DNA of 64,000 nt from NCBI GenBank assembly GCA_026003755.1, contig BPHV01000002.1, forward strand, positions 620,001 through 684,000, read 5' to 3'. This document shows positions 35,918 through 45,327 of the stretch, piece after piece. The translations under genes and the position numbers were made by a program. The notes below the pieces were generated by a model. That model saw nothing but the letters and a program-made list of their open reading frames with translations, had not been told where the DNA came from and ran no database searches. Position 1 is the first letter of the stretch. Each line of letters starts with the position of its first letter. Source of the stretch: Candidatus Roseilinea sp. (GTDB lineage Bacteria; Chloroflexota; Anaerolineae; J036; Brachytrichaceae).

Positions 35918-36999
35918 CGCCGGCCTTGCGCGTCTGCAACGTCTCAAAGCGCTTCGGGGTCAAAGACGCATACGCGGTTTACCGGGCATCGCTCGAGGTC
36001 GAGCTCGGTCAGATCGTGGTGCTGCTGGGCCCCAGCGGTTGCGGCAAAACCACCCTGCTGCGCCTGATCAGCGGGCTGGAAACGCCGGAGCCTGACCCAG
36101 AGGCATCCATCGCCATCGGCGATCGGACGGTGTTCGGGCCGGGTGTGAACACGCTGCCGGAGAAGCGCGGCGTTGGGATGGTCTTTCAAGACTACGCGCT
36201 CTTCCCCCACATGACCGTAGTCGCCAACGTCGCCTTTGGTTTGCATGGCTTGGACAGGGCTGAGGCCTTGGCCCGAGCCATGGCCATGCTCGACCAAGTT
36301 CAGTTGAGCGGTCTGGCCCAGCGTTATCCCCATGAGCTTTCCGGTGGGCAACAGCAGCGCGTCGCGCTGGCGCGCGCGCTGGCGCCGCAGCCGCAATTGC
36401 TCCTGCTGGATGAGCCGTTCTCCAACCTCGACCATGCGCTGCGCGTCGCGCTGCGCGAGGAAGTGCGCGGCGTGCTGAAGCGCAGCGGCGTCGCGGCCTT
36501 GTTCGTCACGCACGACCGCGAAGAGGCCCTCAGCCTGGCCGACGCGCTGGCCGTGATGCAGCATGGGCGCATCGTGCAGATGGGGACGCCGCGCGAACTC
36601 TATGCGTATCCGGCTTCGCCTTTCGTCGCGCGCTTTCTGGGCGAGGCGAACTTCTTGCCGGCGCAGGCATACGGCGACTACGCCGAATGTGTCCTGGGGC
36701 GCGTGGCGCTAGAATCGCCGGCGCGGGGCCGCGTGCAGTTGCTCATCCGCCCAGAGGCGCTGGAAGTATCCGCGGACCCAGACGGACGCGGATGCGTGGA
36801 GCAGGTGCTCTATTTCGGCCATGACCAGTTGCTATCGTTGCGCCTGGATGGCTGTGAGCGCTTGCTGGCGCGCACCGATGGCGCATTGGCGATGCCGATG
36901 GGCGCGCGCGTCAGCATACGCCCCCGCGCGCCGGCGCGCGCGTTCGAGCAGACAGACCATGGAACCGATGGGGCGACAGACGCAACCGACTCTCTCTAG
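35914..36999 (+). CDS. Iron(III) ABC transporter ATP-binding protein (FbpC type)
   Basis: This 361-residue ATPase has Walker A GPSGCGKTT near residues 40-48, QDYALFPH (Q-loop), signature LSGGQQQR, Walker B LLLLDEPFSNLD and the H-loop VTHDREEA. A TOBE-like domain follows (residues about 245-340, VQLLIRPEALEV). The last 15 residues are a Thr/Asp-rich tail. The ATG at 35914 overlaps the permease stop, so the much longer upstream frame is not used. Confidence 0.92.
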   Translation: MTPALRVCNVSKRFGVKDAYAVYRASLEVELGQIVVLLGPSGCGKTTLLRLISGLETPEPDPEASIAIGDRTVFGPGVNTLPEKRGVGMVFQDYALFPHMTVVANVAFGLHGLDRAEALARAMAMLDQVQLSGLAQRYPHELSGGQQQRVALARALAPQPQLLLLDEPFSNLDHALRVALREEVRGVLKRSGVAALFVTHDREEALSLADALAVMQHGRIVQMGTPRELYAYPASPFVARFLGEANFLPAQAYGDYAECVLGRVALESPARGRVQLLIRPEALEVSADPDGRGCVEQVLYFGHDQLLSLRLDGCERLLARTDGALAMPMGARVSIRPRAPARAFEQTDHGTDGATDATDSL

Positions 37000-37014
37000 C
37001 ATAGGCAAGCATCT

Positions 37015-37458
37015 ATGAACAAGTTGGCTTATGGACACCGCTTGCTCATCGGCGATGTGCTGGCCGTAGCCGCTTTCGTCGTTGTCGGGCAGTACTCCCA
37101 CAACATGACCGCGATGGCCAACGCTGCGCTTCGTGCGGTCGAACAGATCGCAGCGATCGGCTTGCCGTTCGTGTTGTTAGCGTGGCTGTTGGGCGCATAC
37201 CCAGCGCACCGCCCGGCAACGTGGGCGGAAGTAGGACGCCTCTTGCTGCGCTCGGCGCTGGCGTTTCTCTACGCCGCGCCGGCCGGCCTATTCATCCGCG
37301 CCTGGTTGCTCGGCCAACCGACCGTGCTGCTCGCTTTTGCCGGTGTGGCGCTGCTCTTCAGCGCGATGTTCGTCCTGGGTTGGCGTGTCATCTTCGCCGT
37401 CGTGGGCGTGGCTCTCTACAAACGGCGGACGCAGCGATGGAGGGAGCAGATGGCGTGA
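37015..37458 (+). CDS. DUF3054 family membrane protein
   Basis: This 147-residue protein has four hydrophobic segments. Its family features are LLIGDVLAVAAFVVVGQYSHN at the start, LPFVLLAWLLGAY and RAWLLGQPTVLLAF. The function of DUF3054 is not known. It follows the iron importer with a 15-base gap and probably shares its transcript. The stop overlaps the GTG of the next, broken, gene. Confidence 0.85.
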   Translation: MNKLAYGHRLLIGDVLAVAAFVVVGQYSHNMTAMANAALRAVEQIAAIGLPFVLLAWLLGAYPAHRPATWAEVGRLLLRSALAFLYAAPAGLFIRAWLLGQPTVLLAFAGVALLFSAMFVLGWRVIFAVVGVALYKRRTQRWREQMA

Positions 37459-37707
37459 CGCAGAAGATCGCTCCGCGCCAACCGGTGAGGCGTCCGGCCG
37501 GCGACAATCCGCCGATGCTGATGAACGTTCGCAACCCCGAAGCGTATGCGGCTGGCCACGCGCCTTGTGATCAACATGCTGTTGGCCGGGCTGGCGGCGC
37601 GGCTGAACGAGCGGGCGGCCGGCACGCCGATCGTCGCGTGCTGCGAGATGGCGCATCGCGGCCAGTCGCATGGGGAGCGCGCGGCTGCTACTGCCGACGT
37701 GCGATGA
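37455..37707 (+). pseudogene. Rhodanese-like domain, frameshifted remnant
   Basis: The first part (LMNVRNPEAYAAGH) matches the start of small rhodaneses. After about 37565 the family sequence continues in a different frame (LAARLNERAAGTPIVACCEMAHRGQSHGERAAA), which contains the active-site loop CEMAHRG and ends at a TGA at 37705. The DUF3054 stop overlaps the first codon. The end overlaps the convergent bioY gene by 20 bases. No full-length product is possible. Confidence 0.7.
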
Positions 37708-38266
37708 AAACCCACGCGCCGGGCAGGGCCAGCGCGGCCAGCGTGGCTTTGATGGCATCGCCCGGCAAAAACGGCAGCAGGCCGACCTCCAGCGCGCGCG
37801 GCCAGCCGACGAACTGAGCCAACCACGGTACGCCGATCGCGTAGATGATTGCGTTGCCCAGCGCCATCGCCAGCAGCGTGCCCCAGAAGCGCCGATCCCA
37901 GCCGCGTTCGCTCAGCCAGCCGGTGAGCGCCGCAGCGAAAATGAAGCCGATCAGGTAGCCGCCGGTTGGGCCGAGCAGTCGCGCCACGCCGGATGCGCCG
38001 CCGGCGAAGAAAGGCAACCCGGCTGCCCCCTGTAACACATAGGCGACCAGCGCCAGCGCGCCGCGACGCCAGCCCAGCGCCGCGCCCACCAGCAGCACAC
38101 CCAATGTCTGACCGGTGATCGGCACGGGCTGGAGCGGGATGACGATTTGCGCTAAAGCCGCGACGAGCCAGCTCCCGAGCAGCACCATCGCCGCATCGCG
38201 CCGGAGGTCGGCGCGCGCGTGCGGAAACAGCGTTTGGGCCAAGGTAGGGTAATTTGCGCTAAGCAT
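37688..38266 (-). CDS. bioY: Biotin transporter BioY (ECF S component)
   Basis: This 192-residue protein has six hydrophobic segments. It contains the BioY signature IPLQPVPITGQTLGVLLVGAALG and GPTGGYLIGFIFAAAL, and ends GDAIKATLAAL as in the family. It imports biotin alone or with an energy-coupling module. No ECF ATPase or T component is nearby. No biotin regulatory site was recognised upstream. Confidence 0.94.
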   Translation of the reverse strand: MLSANYPTLAQTLFPHARADLRRDAAMVLLGSWLVAALAQIVIPLQPVPITGQTLGVLLVGAALGWRRGALALVAYVLQGAAGLPFFAGGASGVARLLGPTGGYLIGFIFAAALTGWLSERGWDRRFWGTLLAMALGNAIIYAIGVPWLAQFVGWPRALEVGLLPFLPGDAIKATLAALALPGAWVFIARRQ

Positions 38267-38487
38267 GGTGTAGTGTCCCTTCTCGGATTCATTTCGGTCA
38301 ACCGATCAGCCCCCTCGCGTTCAGAGGCGCCCACGCAACTGGGGCTGATTGGGTCTAGCCCCTACTATACTCCTGCCGGCCCTGAGCGGCATCGTGCGGG
38401 CCTAGCCGGATCCAACGGGCCGAAAGGCGATCTCCGGTCTGCTGCCGGCAGCCTGAGCCGCGGCTCGCGTGGCAGAGCAGGCTAGGC
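38267..38487. other. Non-coding stretch upstream of bioY
   Basis: No credible protein or RNA gene was found. An inverted pair CCTAGCC (38401-38407) and GGCTAGG (38480-38486) is present and could be the eroded edge of another attC-like fold. Confidence 0.35.
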
Positions 38488-38633
38488 GGCTAACGCATCG
38501 CCTGAAGCTCGGCGACTTGTCCGCTGTCGTCCGTAAAGGTTACGGGTGCAGGGTGCCGTCGGCCCGCCGGACAGGATGTTCATGGACGCGCAAGCGGTTG
38601 TCGGCGCTCAGCCGCTTCAGGCGTTGTTACGCC
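38488..38633. repeat. Integron attC-like imperfect inverted repeat
   Basis: The left end reads GGCTAACGCATCGCCTGAAGC (first base 38488, split GGCTAAC + CGCCTGAAGC at 38499-38508). The right end reads GCTTCAGGCG (38614-38623) then TTGTTACGCC. The outer ends resemble R''-type RYYYAAC and R'-type GTTRRRY cores, although both deviate by one base. The 146-base span and partly mirrored interior match attC geometry. No integrase gene is in the window. Confidence 0.45.
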
Positions 38634-38905
38634 GTGGCCGGCGCCTCAGCGGAGGATGAGATTCGGGCCGAGCAAAGCCGACGACCGAGCCACTTCCTGG
38701 CGCTGGCGCCTGAAGTGATGGCACATGCTTCGTTTGGGGCCGACCGACGCGCACGATGTCTCGGCAGCCGGCGCCCAGGCCATCAATGCATCAGCCCGCC
38801 ACGCATCTGCGCATAGGGCAAACGCACCTAAATTTTAAGGTTGCCTGCGATCAGACGCAGGGAGGTGGCGCTCGTCCCAGCCGACCAGGCCGACCAGCCC
38901 ACGTA
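38634..38905. other. Non-coding stretch between attC-like repeat and the giant-protein promoter
   Basis: No reading frame here has protein character, and no RNA gene was recognised. It may be a decayed cassette. Confidence 0.35.
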
Positions 38906-38933
38906 TTGACAAGCGGGCGATTTCTCTTATATT
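38906..38933 (+). promoter_or_regulatory. Sigma-70-type promoter for the giant secreted protein
   Basis: TTGACA at 38906-38911, a 16-base spacer, and TATATT at 38928-38933. It would give a leader of about 180 bases before the ATG at 39118, in contrast to the leaderless-type genes elsewhere. Confidence 0.6.
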
Positions 38934-39101
38934 ACGCGCGAGTGTGACCATAGGCGTCGCGCGCGCAGCGGGACAAACCCTTGGTCGTGCATAAGTAATC
39001 GGCAATCCTTTTGTGAGGTGGACGGGGGGAGGGGGGTATGGTGTGTGCGTGGCACGTGGCACAGAGTTTGATTGCTCCTTTAGCTTGATTCTATTTAAGT
39101 T

Positions 39102-39108
39102 AAGGAGG
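39102..39108 (+). promoter_or_regulatory. Strong ribosome binding site AAGGAGG deciding the start at 39118
   Basis: AAGGAGG lies nine bases before the ATG at 39118, within an A/T-rich leader. It shows that the GTG at 39013 of the longer open frame is not the start. Confidence 0.8.
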
Positions 39109-39117
39109 ATAAGATAT

Positions 39118-42100
39118 ATGAGTCATCGGGCAGCGCTTCCGGCAGACGATCGAAACCACGTACAGCGACGGACAGTAAAGAAACGGCTGCCCATCGCGCT
39201 GGTGCTGAGCCTGGCGGCGCTGGTTGTGGGTGTGCGCACCGCCCATGCCCTGCTCCCACCCCCAACGGCCCAGGACACCGCCAGTGATGCAGCCTACGAC
39301 CCGCCTGGCAACTGGCAATCTGGCGACAACGGCGGCTTCGGCATGGGGCCGTGGGCGTTGGACACCACTAGCCCCAATCCGTCCCAGAATGGCCACTTCG
39401 TCGGCGACTCGACCGGCAACAATGGTGTGGGGGGCGATAGCAATAGCGACGGCGACGTGAACACAACGCCGGGCAATCGCGCCTGGGGCTTGTATGCCAA
39501 CAGCGGGCAAACGGCCAGCGCCCAGCGCGACTTCCTTCAACCGTTCACGCCCGGCAGCGTGTTCGAGATCTACATGGACAACGGCGACGTGCAGACAGGC
39601 GGGACGGTCGGCTTTGCGCTGCGCAATGCCGCCGATCAAGACTTGCTGGAGGTTTACTTTGTCGGGGGCGCCATGCAATACACCGTGCACGGCGATACGC
39701 CGACCCTCTCCGGCGTCGCTTTCACCCGCGAAGGGGTGCGCGTCGTCATCACGCTGACCACCGACACGACATACCAGGCCACCCTGACGCGGCTGGTGGA
39801 TGGCGCCGGCGCCACCGTCAGCGGCGCGTTGCGCAACTATCCAGGGCCGATCGCCAAGCTGCGCCTCTTCAACGCTAATGCCGGCAGCGGTTCTGGCTCT
39901 GACCTGTTCTTCAACGGCATCAAGTACTACCGCGGGCGCGTGCTCAATCTGGACACCGGGCGCGGCTATTTGAGCATCCAGCCGGCCATTGACGACCCGG
40001 CCACCCAAGCCGGCCACACCATCAGCGTGACGGCCGGCGTGTACACCGGCACGATCACGGTCACAAAGCCGGTCGCCATCATCGGCGCCGGCCCCGGCCA
40101 AACCGTGATCCAGTCGCTTTCGCCGGGCGTGGTGGTGACGCAGAGCAACGTCACTATCAGCAACACTTCCATCGTCGGCACGGGCAGCGACGTGGGCATC
40201 ACCACCACCTTCGGCGTGACCGGCCTGACGGTGAGCAACGTGCACATCAGCAACTTCGACCAAGGCGTGGCGCTGCTCGGCGGGCACAGCCACGTGATCC
40301 AAAACAACGTGCTCACGCTGACCAACGTCCTCACCAGCGTCGGCGTGGGCATGAGCGGCGGCGCGCTCACGCCGATCACCAACGTGCTGGTCAGCGGCAA
40401 CGTGTTCACCGCCAGTGGCTATGCGGTGGTGGGCATCTTCGCCGACCAGAACCAGATCATCGGCAACCAGATGCGCTACGGCATCGCCGGCGTGCGCATG
40501 GCCGGCGCGGACAACAACGTGCTGGCGAACAATCTCATCGAGAACAATGCGTCCTATGCGATCTACTTCGCGCCCGATGCGCCCCCGCTGATTCCCTCGC
40601 CGGCCCTCAACAACAGCGGCAACTTGATCACCGGCAACGTGGCCCTGAATCATCCCACCGATCGCGGCATTCAGATTATCAATGCTTCGTTGCCCGGCGT
40701 CGGCAACCAGATCATCAACAACACGGTCAAGCAAACCGGGGGCGAGGGCATTTTCATCGGGGCCGGGGCAGGGGACACCGATCTGGTGATCGCAGGTAAC
40801 CTGGTCGAAGGGGTCTCGTCCACCGGCGGGGCGGTTCGGGTCTCGCCTGGCAGCAACGTCACGATCACCCACAACACGATCAGCGACAGCCCAGGCGTGG
40901 GCGTCTTCTTAAGCGGCGGCACGGATCTCCGGCTGGATGGCAATATCATCATCAGCCATGCGCACGGCATCAGCGCGACAAACCTCGGCGTGATCACCGT
41001 GACCAATAACCAGATCGAGCGCTATGGCGGTTGGGGCGTGTATGTGGACTCGGTGAACACTGCTATGGTTGCGGGCAATGCCCTCGATGCACAAGGCGGC
41101 GCAGCCGGCATCGCGGTGGGCAACATGAACGCCGCACACGTGCTCTCGAATACGATCCAAGGGCACACCGGGCTAGGCGTCTATGGCTACAACATGTCCA
41201 CGCTTGACGCGCTGGCCAACACCGTGCTGGGCGGCCAGGAAGGCATCGAGGCGACCAGCCTGGGCACGGCGCAGGTGATCTCGAACACCATCCAGGGCCA
41301 TGCCCAGCGCGGCATCTATGCGCATGGCATCGGTGCGCTTCACGCCCTGACCAACACCGTGCTGGGCGGGCAACGCGGCGTTCATCTCAGCAGCGCGTCC
41401 GATGGGCTGATCGCCGGCAATATCATCTCCAATGCTGCTGATACGGGCGTCTTCGTACAGTATGTGACCACTACCGTCTCTGCCAACCAGGTCTTGAGCA
41501 ACGGTGTTGGCTTGAGCTTCGAGAACGGCACTGCGCCCACGCCGCTCACTGCCACGCTCAACACATTTGCCCAAAACATCACGGGGGTGGTCTTCCTCGG
41601 TAGCCAGCCGGGGCTGAACCTAACGCGCAACGCCATCGTCAGCAATACTGCCGGCGTCTATAACCAGAGCACCGCCCAGGTGTTGGCTGAGTGTAACTGG
41701 TATGGTGCCGCCAGCGGCCCGTCCGGCGTTGGCCCCGGCAGCGGCGATAGCGTCTCGGCCAACGTGGACTACAACCCGTGGTTGCTGAGCAACGCCTTGA
41801 ACGGCCCCTGCGCCGGCGCAACGCTCGTGATCGAGAAGATCGTCAGCGGGCCGATCACGCCCACCACAAGCTGGCAGTTCACGGCTACCTTGCCCACTGG
41901 CACGCTGGCCTTCACCTTGCCCGCTGCCGGCGGCGTGGCCACCCTCAGCGGCCTCGACCTAGGCCCGACGTTGATCAGCGAGACCGCCAAGCTCGGCTAC
42001 GTCGCTGCATCCGCCTGTTCGACCGGCGACACAGGCGGCAGCGCCATCAGCCTGACGTTGAGCGGCACCGTGACCTGCACCTTCACCAACACCATCACGC

Positions 42101-44346
42101 CGGTTACGACCGTGATCACCGTCACGCCGGTGCTGACCAACGGCTGGGGGTACATCACCGAGACGGTTGGCCCCGGCGTCTTCCCGATCCCGTTCGACAT
42201 TGTGCTGCCCCCGCCGGCCCCCACGCTGGGCGAAGCCAGCGCGCGCTTTGTGCTCACCGATGTAACCTGGCGACACATGTACGCCGCGCCGATCTTCACC
42301 GGCACCTTGCTGCGCGACATCACGGCCTTCGAGTATCGTCTGCGCTTCCCGGCCAGCAACGGGCAGACGCCCTACATCAACATCGGCTGGGACGACGACG
42401 TGACCGACGGCAACACCGGCTTCCGCGGCCGGCTGGTGTACTCGCCGGACAACAGCCTAGCGCCGGACACGTGGCACATCGTGGACGCGCGCAACGACCC
42501 AACGCCGCGCTGGTACACCACGCTGTCTGGGGCCACAGCCTGCAATTCGTTGAGCAATACTTGTACTTTCACGGACTTGATCGCCGCCTATCCCAACGCC
42601 GCGATCCATCCCGACAATCTGCTTGGCGCCCCGTTGGGCTTCATCGGCATCCGCGTGGGCGGCGGCAGCTCGACCGGCACCGGCTACGCCGACGGCCTGC
42701 GCGTGGGCGTGGGCGATCAGATCACGCTCTATGACTTCGAGGCGGCCCTGCCCACCACGGTCACGCTCAGCGCCGACCCGACCAGCCTGCCGGTCGGCAA
42801 CAGCGCGACGTTGACGGCCACCGTGCAGATTGCCAACGGCGATCCGGCCTCCGATGGGACGGTGGTGACCTTCACCACCAGCCTGGGCAGCGTGTCGCCC
42901 GTCACCGCGACCACCCTCGGCGGCGTGGCGACCGCGACGGTGTCGAGCAACATCGCCGGCGTGGCGACGGTGACGGCGACGGTGGATAGCCTGAACGCCA
43001 CCGCGCTGGTGACCTTCACGCCGGGCGCGCCGTACACGGTGACGCTGGTGGCCGCCCCGACGACGCTTGTTGTGGGCAACAGCAGCACGCTGACGGCGAC
43101 GGTGACCGACCAGTATGGCAACGCGGTGGCCGATGGCACGGCGGTGAGCTTCGCCACCACGCTGGGCACGCTGGGCAGCGCCACGCTGAACACCAGCGCC
43201 GGCCAGGTGGTGAACACGCTCAACTCGACCACATCCGGCGTGGCGACGGTGACGGCGACGGTGGGCAGCTTGAACGCCACCGCGCTGGTGACCTTCACGC
43301 CGGGCGCGCCGTACACGGTGACGCTGGTGGCCGCCCCGACGACGCTTGTTGTGGGCAACAGCAGCACGCTGACGGCGACGGTGACCGACCAGTATGGCAA
43401 CGCGGTGGCCGATGGCACGGCGGTGAGCTTCGCCACCACACTGGGCACGCTGGGTAGCGCCACGCTGAACACCAGCGCCGGCCAGGTGGTGAACACGCTC
43501 GGCTCGACCACATCCGGCGTGGCGACGGTGACGGCGACGGTGGGCAGCCTGAATGCCACCGCGCTGGTGACCTTCACGCCGGGCGCGCCGTACACCGTCA
43601 GCCTGAGCCTGACGCCGGCCCTCATCTACGCCAACGGCATCAGCCAGAGCGTGGCCGTGGCCACGGTGACCGACCAATACGGCAACCCCGTGCCGGGCGT
43701 GAGCGTGAGCTTCTTCGCCGGCGTGGGCAGCTTCAGCCCGACCGGCGGCGCGACGAACGCGGCCGGCCAAGTCACAGCGACCCTGACTTCGCTGACGCCG
43801 GCGATTGAGAACGTGTTCGCGGTGGTCAGCGGGGTGGGCTTTGCCCAGGCGCCGGCCACCTACACCAACCCGCCGGCGGCCACGGCGCCGCTGACGGGCA
43901 CGCTGGGCACGCTGACGCAGACCTTCGGCGTGGTGCGCAAGGGCAATCTGATCACCTACACGGTGCAGGTCACCAACACCGGCGCCGGACAGCTCAACAA
44001 CGTGCTGATCTATGCGCCGATCCCCAGCGGCACGACCTACGTGGCCGGCTCGGCCAGCGGCGGCAACTACTTTGGCAGCAGCGCGCTGTTGCTGTCGGGT
44101 GAAGGTGGGCCGGCGACGCCGTTCGGACCGCGCGCGGTGCTGAACGCGGTGACGTGGGCCGGCAACCTGCCGGGTGGGGCATCACACACGCTGAGCTATG
44201 TCGTGCAAGTGCAAATTCTGGAGGGGCAAGTGGTCAATCAGCCCAAGGTGTACGTGGACAACGCCGACACCGGCATTGACCTGAGCAGCACGGTGGAAGT
44301 TGTGGCGTATAAGCTCTTCGTGCCTGTCGTGAGAAAGACATCGTAG
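39118..44346 (+). CDS. Giant secreted beta-helix and Ig-like (Big_1) surface protein
   Basis: The protein has 1,742 residues. Residues 1-43 form a signal peptide with an N-terminal charged extension, ending TAHA. Residues about 50-275 look like a LamG/lectin-type domain. Residues about 280-880 are a parallel beta-helix (Asn-rich rungs such as NNVLTLTNV and NQIIGNQM). Residues about 900-995 resemble an SpaA/DUF5979-type domain. Residues about 1215-1580 are invasin-type Big_1 Ig domains, including two nearly identical 93-residue copies. A DUF11-type domain follows (about 1588-1728). It ends LFVPVVRKTS, the same kind of tail as the protein at the left window edge. It is probably displayed on the surface for adhesion or polysaccharide binding. 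Confidence 0.85.
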   Translation: MSHRAALPADDRNHVQRRTVKKRLPIALVLSLAALVVGVRTAHALLPPPTAQDTASDAAYDPPGNWQSGDNGGFGMGPWALDTTSPNPSQNGHFVGDSTGNNGVGGDSNSDGDVNTTPGNRAWGLYANSGQTASAQRDFLQPFTPGSVFEIYMDNGDVQTGGTVGFALRNAADQDLLEVYFVGGAMQYTVHGDTPTLSGVAFTREGVRVVITLTTDTTYQATLTRLVDGAGATVSGALRNYPGPIAKLRLFNANAGSGSGSDLFFNGIKYYRGRVLNLDTGRGYLSIQPAIDDPATQAGHTISVTAGVYTGTITVTKPVAIIGAGPGQTVIQSLSPGVVVTQSNVTISNTSIVGTGSDVGITTTFGVTGLTVSNVHISNFDQGVALLGGHSHVIQNNVLTLTNVLTSVGVGMSGGALTPITNVLVSGNVFTASGYAVVGIFADQNQIIGNQMRYGIAGVRMAGADNNVLANNLIENNASYAIYFAPDAPPLIPSPALNNSGNLITGNVALNHPTDRGIQIINASLPGVGNQIINNTVKQTGGEGIFIGAGAGDTDLVIAGNLVEGVSSTGGAVRVSPGSNVTITHNTISDSPGVGVFLSGGTDLRLDGNIIISHAHGISATNLGVITVTNNQIERYGGWGVYVDSVNTAMVAGNALDAQGGAAGIAVGNMNAAHVLSNTIQGHTGLGVYGYNMSTLDALANTVLGGQEGIEATSLGTAQVISNTIQGHAQRGIYAHGIGALHALTNTVLGGQRGVHLSSASDGLIAGNIISNAADTGVFVQYVTTTVSANQVLSNGVGLSFENGTAPTPLTATLNTFAQNITGVVFLGSQPGLNLTRNAIVSNTAGVYNQSTAQVLAECNWYGAASGPSGVGPGSGDSVSANVDYNPWLLSNALNGPCAGATLVIEKIVSGPITPTTSWQFTATLPTGTLAFTLPAAGGVATLSGLDLGPTLISETAKLGYVAASACSTGDTGGSAISLTLSGTVTCTFTNTITPVTTVITVTPVLTNGWGYITETVGPGVFPIPFDIVLPPPAPTLGEASARFVLTDVTWRHMYAAPIFTGTLLRDITAFEYRLRFPASNGQTPYINIGWDDDVTDGNTGFRGRLVYSPDNSLAPDTWHIVDARNDPTPRWYTTLSGATACNSLSNTCTFTDLIAAYPNAAIHPDNLLGAPLGFIGIRVGGGSSTGTGYADGLRVGVGDQITLYDFEAALPTTVTLSADPTSLPVGNSATLTATVQIANGDPASDGTVVTFTTSLGSVSPVTATTLGGVATATVSSNIAGVATVTATVDSLNATALVTFTPGAPYTVTLVAAPTTLVVGNSSTLTATVTDQYGNAVADGTAVSFATTLGTLGSATLNTSAGQVVNTLNSTTSGVATVTATVGSLNATALVTFTPGAPYTVTLVAAPTTLVVGNSSTLTATVTDQYGNAVADGTAVSFATTLGTLGSATLNTSAGQVVNTLGSTTSGVATVTATVGSLNATALVTFTPGAPYTVSLSLTPALIYANGISQSVAVATVTDQYGNPVPGVSVSFFAGVGSFSPTGGATNAAGQVTATLTSLTPAIENVFAVVSGVGFAQAPATYTNPPAATAPLTGTLGTLTQTFGVVRKGNLITYTVQVTNTGAGQLNNVLIYAPIPSGTTYVAGSASGGNYFGSSALLLSGEGGPATPFGPRAVLNAVTWAGNLPGGASHTLSYVVQVQILEGQVVNQPKVYVDNADTGIDLSSTVEVVAYKLFVPVVRKTS
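43001..43558 (+). repeat. Two tandem 279-bp repeats encoding Big_1 domains
   Basis: The unit beginning CCGCGCTGGTGACC recurs at 43001, 43280 and 43559. The units 43001-43279 and 43280-43558 differ at only a handful of positions. Adjacent Big_1 domains are far more diverged, so this is a recent in-frame duplication. Confidence 0.9.
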
Positions 44347-44369
44347 TCGCGTCGGTGCGCGGAAGTGAG

Positions 44370-44405
44370 GTGCGGGCGCAGCTAAGGGTCTGGCTGCGCC
44401 CGCAC
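44370..44405. terminator. Perfect 13-bp stem between the giant gene and tauE
   Basis: GTGCGGGCGCAGC (44370-44382) pairs completely with 44393-44405 around a ten-base loop. It lies between convergent stop codons and can terminate from both sides. Only a short T-rich stretch follows, so it may be a non-canonical terminator. Confidence 0.7.
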
Positions 44406-44419
44406 TCGTTAAGCGGGAG

Positions 44420-45157
44420 TTATCCGAAGATCAGGGTGCGCAGGCTGAGCGCAACGACGATGAGTCCAACCGTTACCATCAGGGGGCGTAGCGGCAGGCG
44501 CTTGGTGAGCCAAGCGGCCAGCGGGGCAGCCGGTAAGCCGCCTAATGCCAAACCGATTACTGCCGTCCAGTGATTGAAGTTGAGGGTGGCGACAAACGTG
44601 GCGGACGCTGCCAGGGTGACGCAGAATTCCACCGCGTTGGTGCTGCCGATGGCGGTGCGCACATGGTTGCCGCGCGAGATCAACGTGGTGGCCACGATCG
44701 GCCCCCATCCCCCGCCGCCTACTGCGTCGAGGAACGCTCCGATGAAGCCCAGCGTGCCCAGGCGCTCGGTCGCTGCGCTTGGTGGGATTCTACGAAACGC
44801 CTTGCCGATGATAACTAGCCCCATGATCAGCAGGTAGAGGGCGACGTAAGGCCGAAGGGCCTCGCCGGGCAGATACGAGAGCATCAGCGCTCCGAGCACA
44901 GCACCGAGGATGGCCGGCCCCACGAGTCGGCGGACCAGGTGTTTGTCCCAGTTGCCGAACGCGCGATGGGCGATTGCCGATGCGCCGGTGGTGAAGCATT
45001 CCGCAGTGTGCACTGTGGCGCTGGAGAGCGCCGGTGGCACGCCCAGGGTGATGAGCAAGGATGAAGCGACAGTGCCGTAGGCCATGCCGAGCGCGCCATC
45101 CACCATCTGCGCAGCAAAGCCCACCAGCACAAACCACCAAAATTCGTTGGAGAACAT
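44420..45157 (-). CDS. TauE/SafE family membrane transporter
   Basis: This 245-residue protein has about seven to eight hydrophobic segments and the TauE/SafE signatures: AQMVDGALGMAYGT at the start and IGAFLDAVGGGGWGPI in the middle. The family exports sulfite or sulfur-containing organic anions. It lies 170 bases downstream of metK on the same strand. Read-through from the SAM-riboswitch-controlled transcript is possible but not shown. Confidence 0.88.
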   Translation of the reverse strand: MFSNEFWWFVLVGFAAQMVDGALGMAYGTVASSLLITLGVPPALSSATVHTAECFTTGASAIAHRAFGNWDKHLVRRLVGPAILGAVLGALMLSYLPGEALRPYVALYLLIMGLVIIGKAFRRIPPSAATERLGTLGFIGAFLDAVGGGGWGPIVATTLISRGNHVRTAIGSTNAVEFCVTLAASATFVATLNFNHWTAVIGLALGGLPAAPLAAWLTKRLPLRPLMVTVGLIVVALSLRTLIFG

Positions 45158-45327
45158 CAGCGGGTGCGCGTGAGCGCGGGGGCGAATGCTACCACGCCGC
45201 CCCTATGTGAAAGCGCGGTTCGCCGGCTTAGCTCAGACAATTCGGCCCGCGCCATCCCGCAGCCCGCGTAGCGCCGGGCCGATGGATGGTGAGATGCTCG
45301 CGAAATGAGCTGTCAGCGCCTTGAGGT

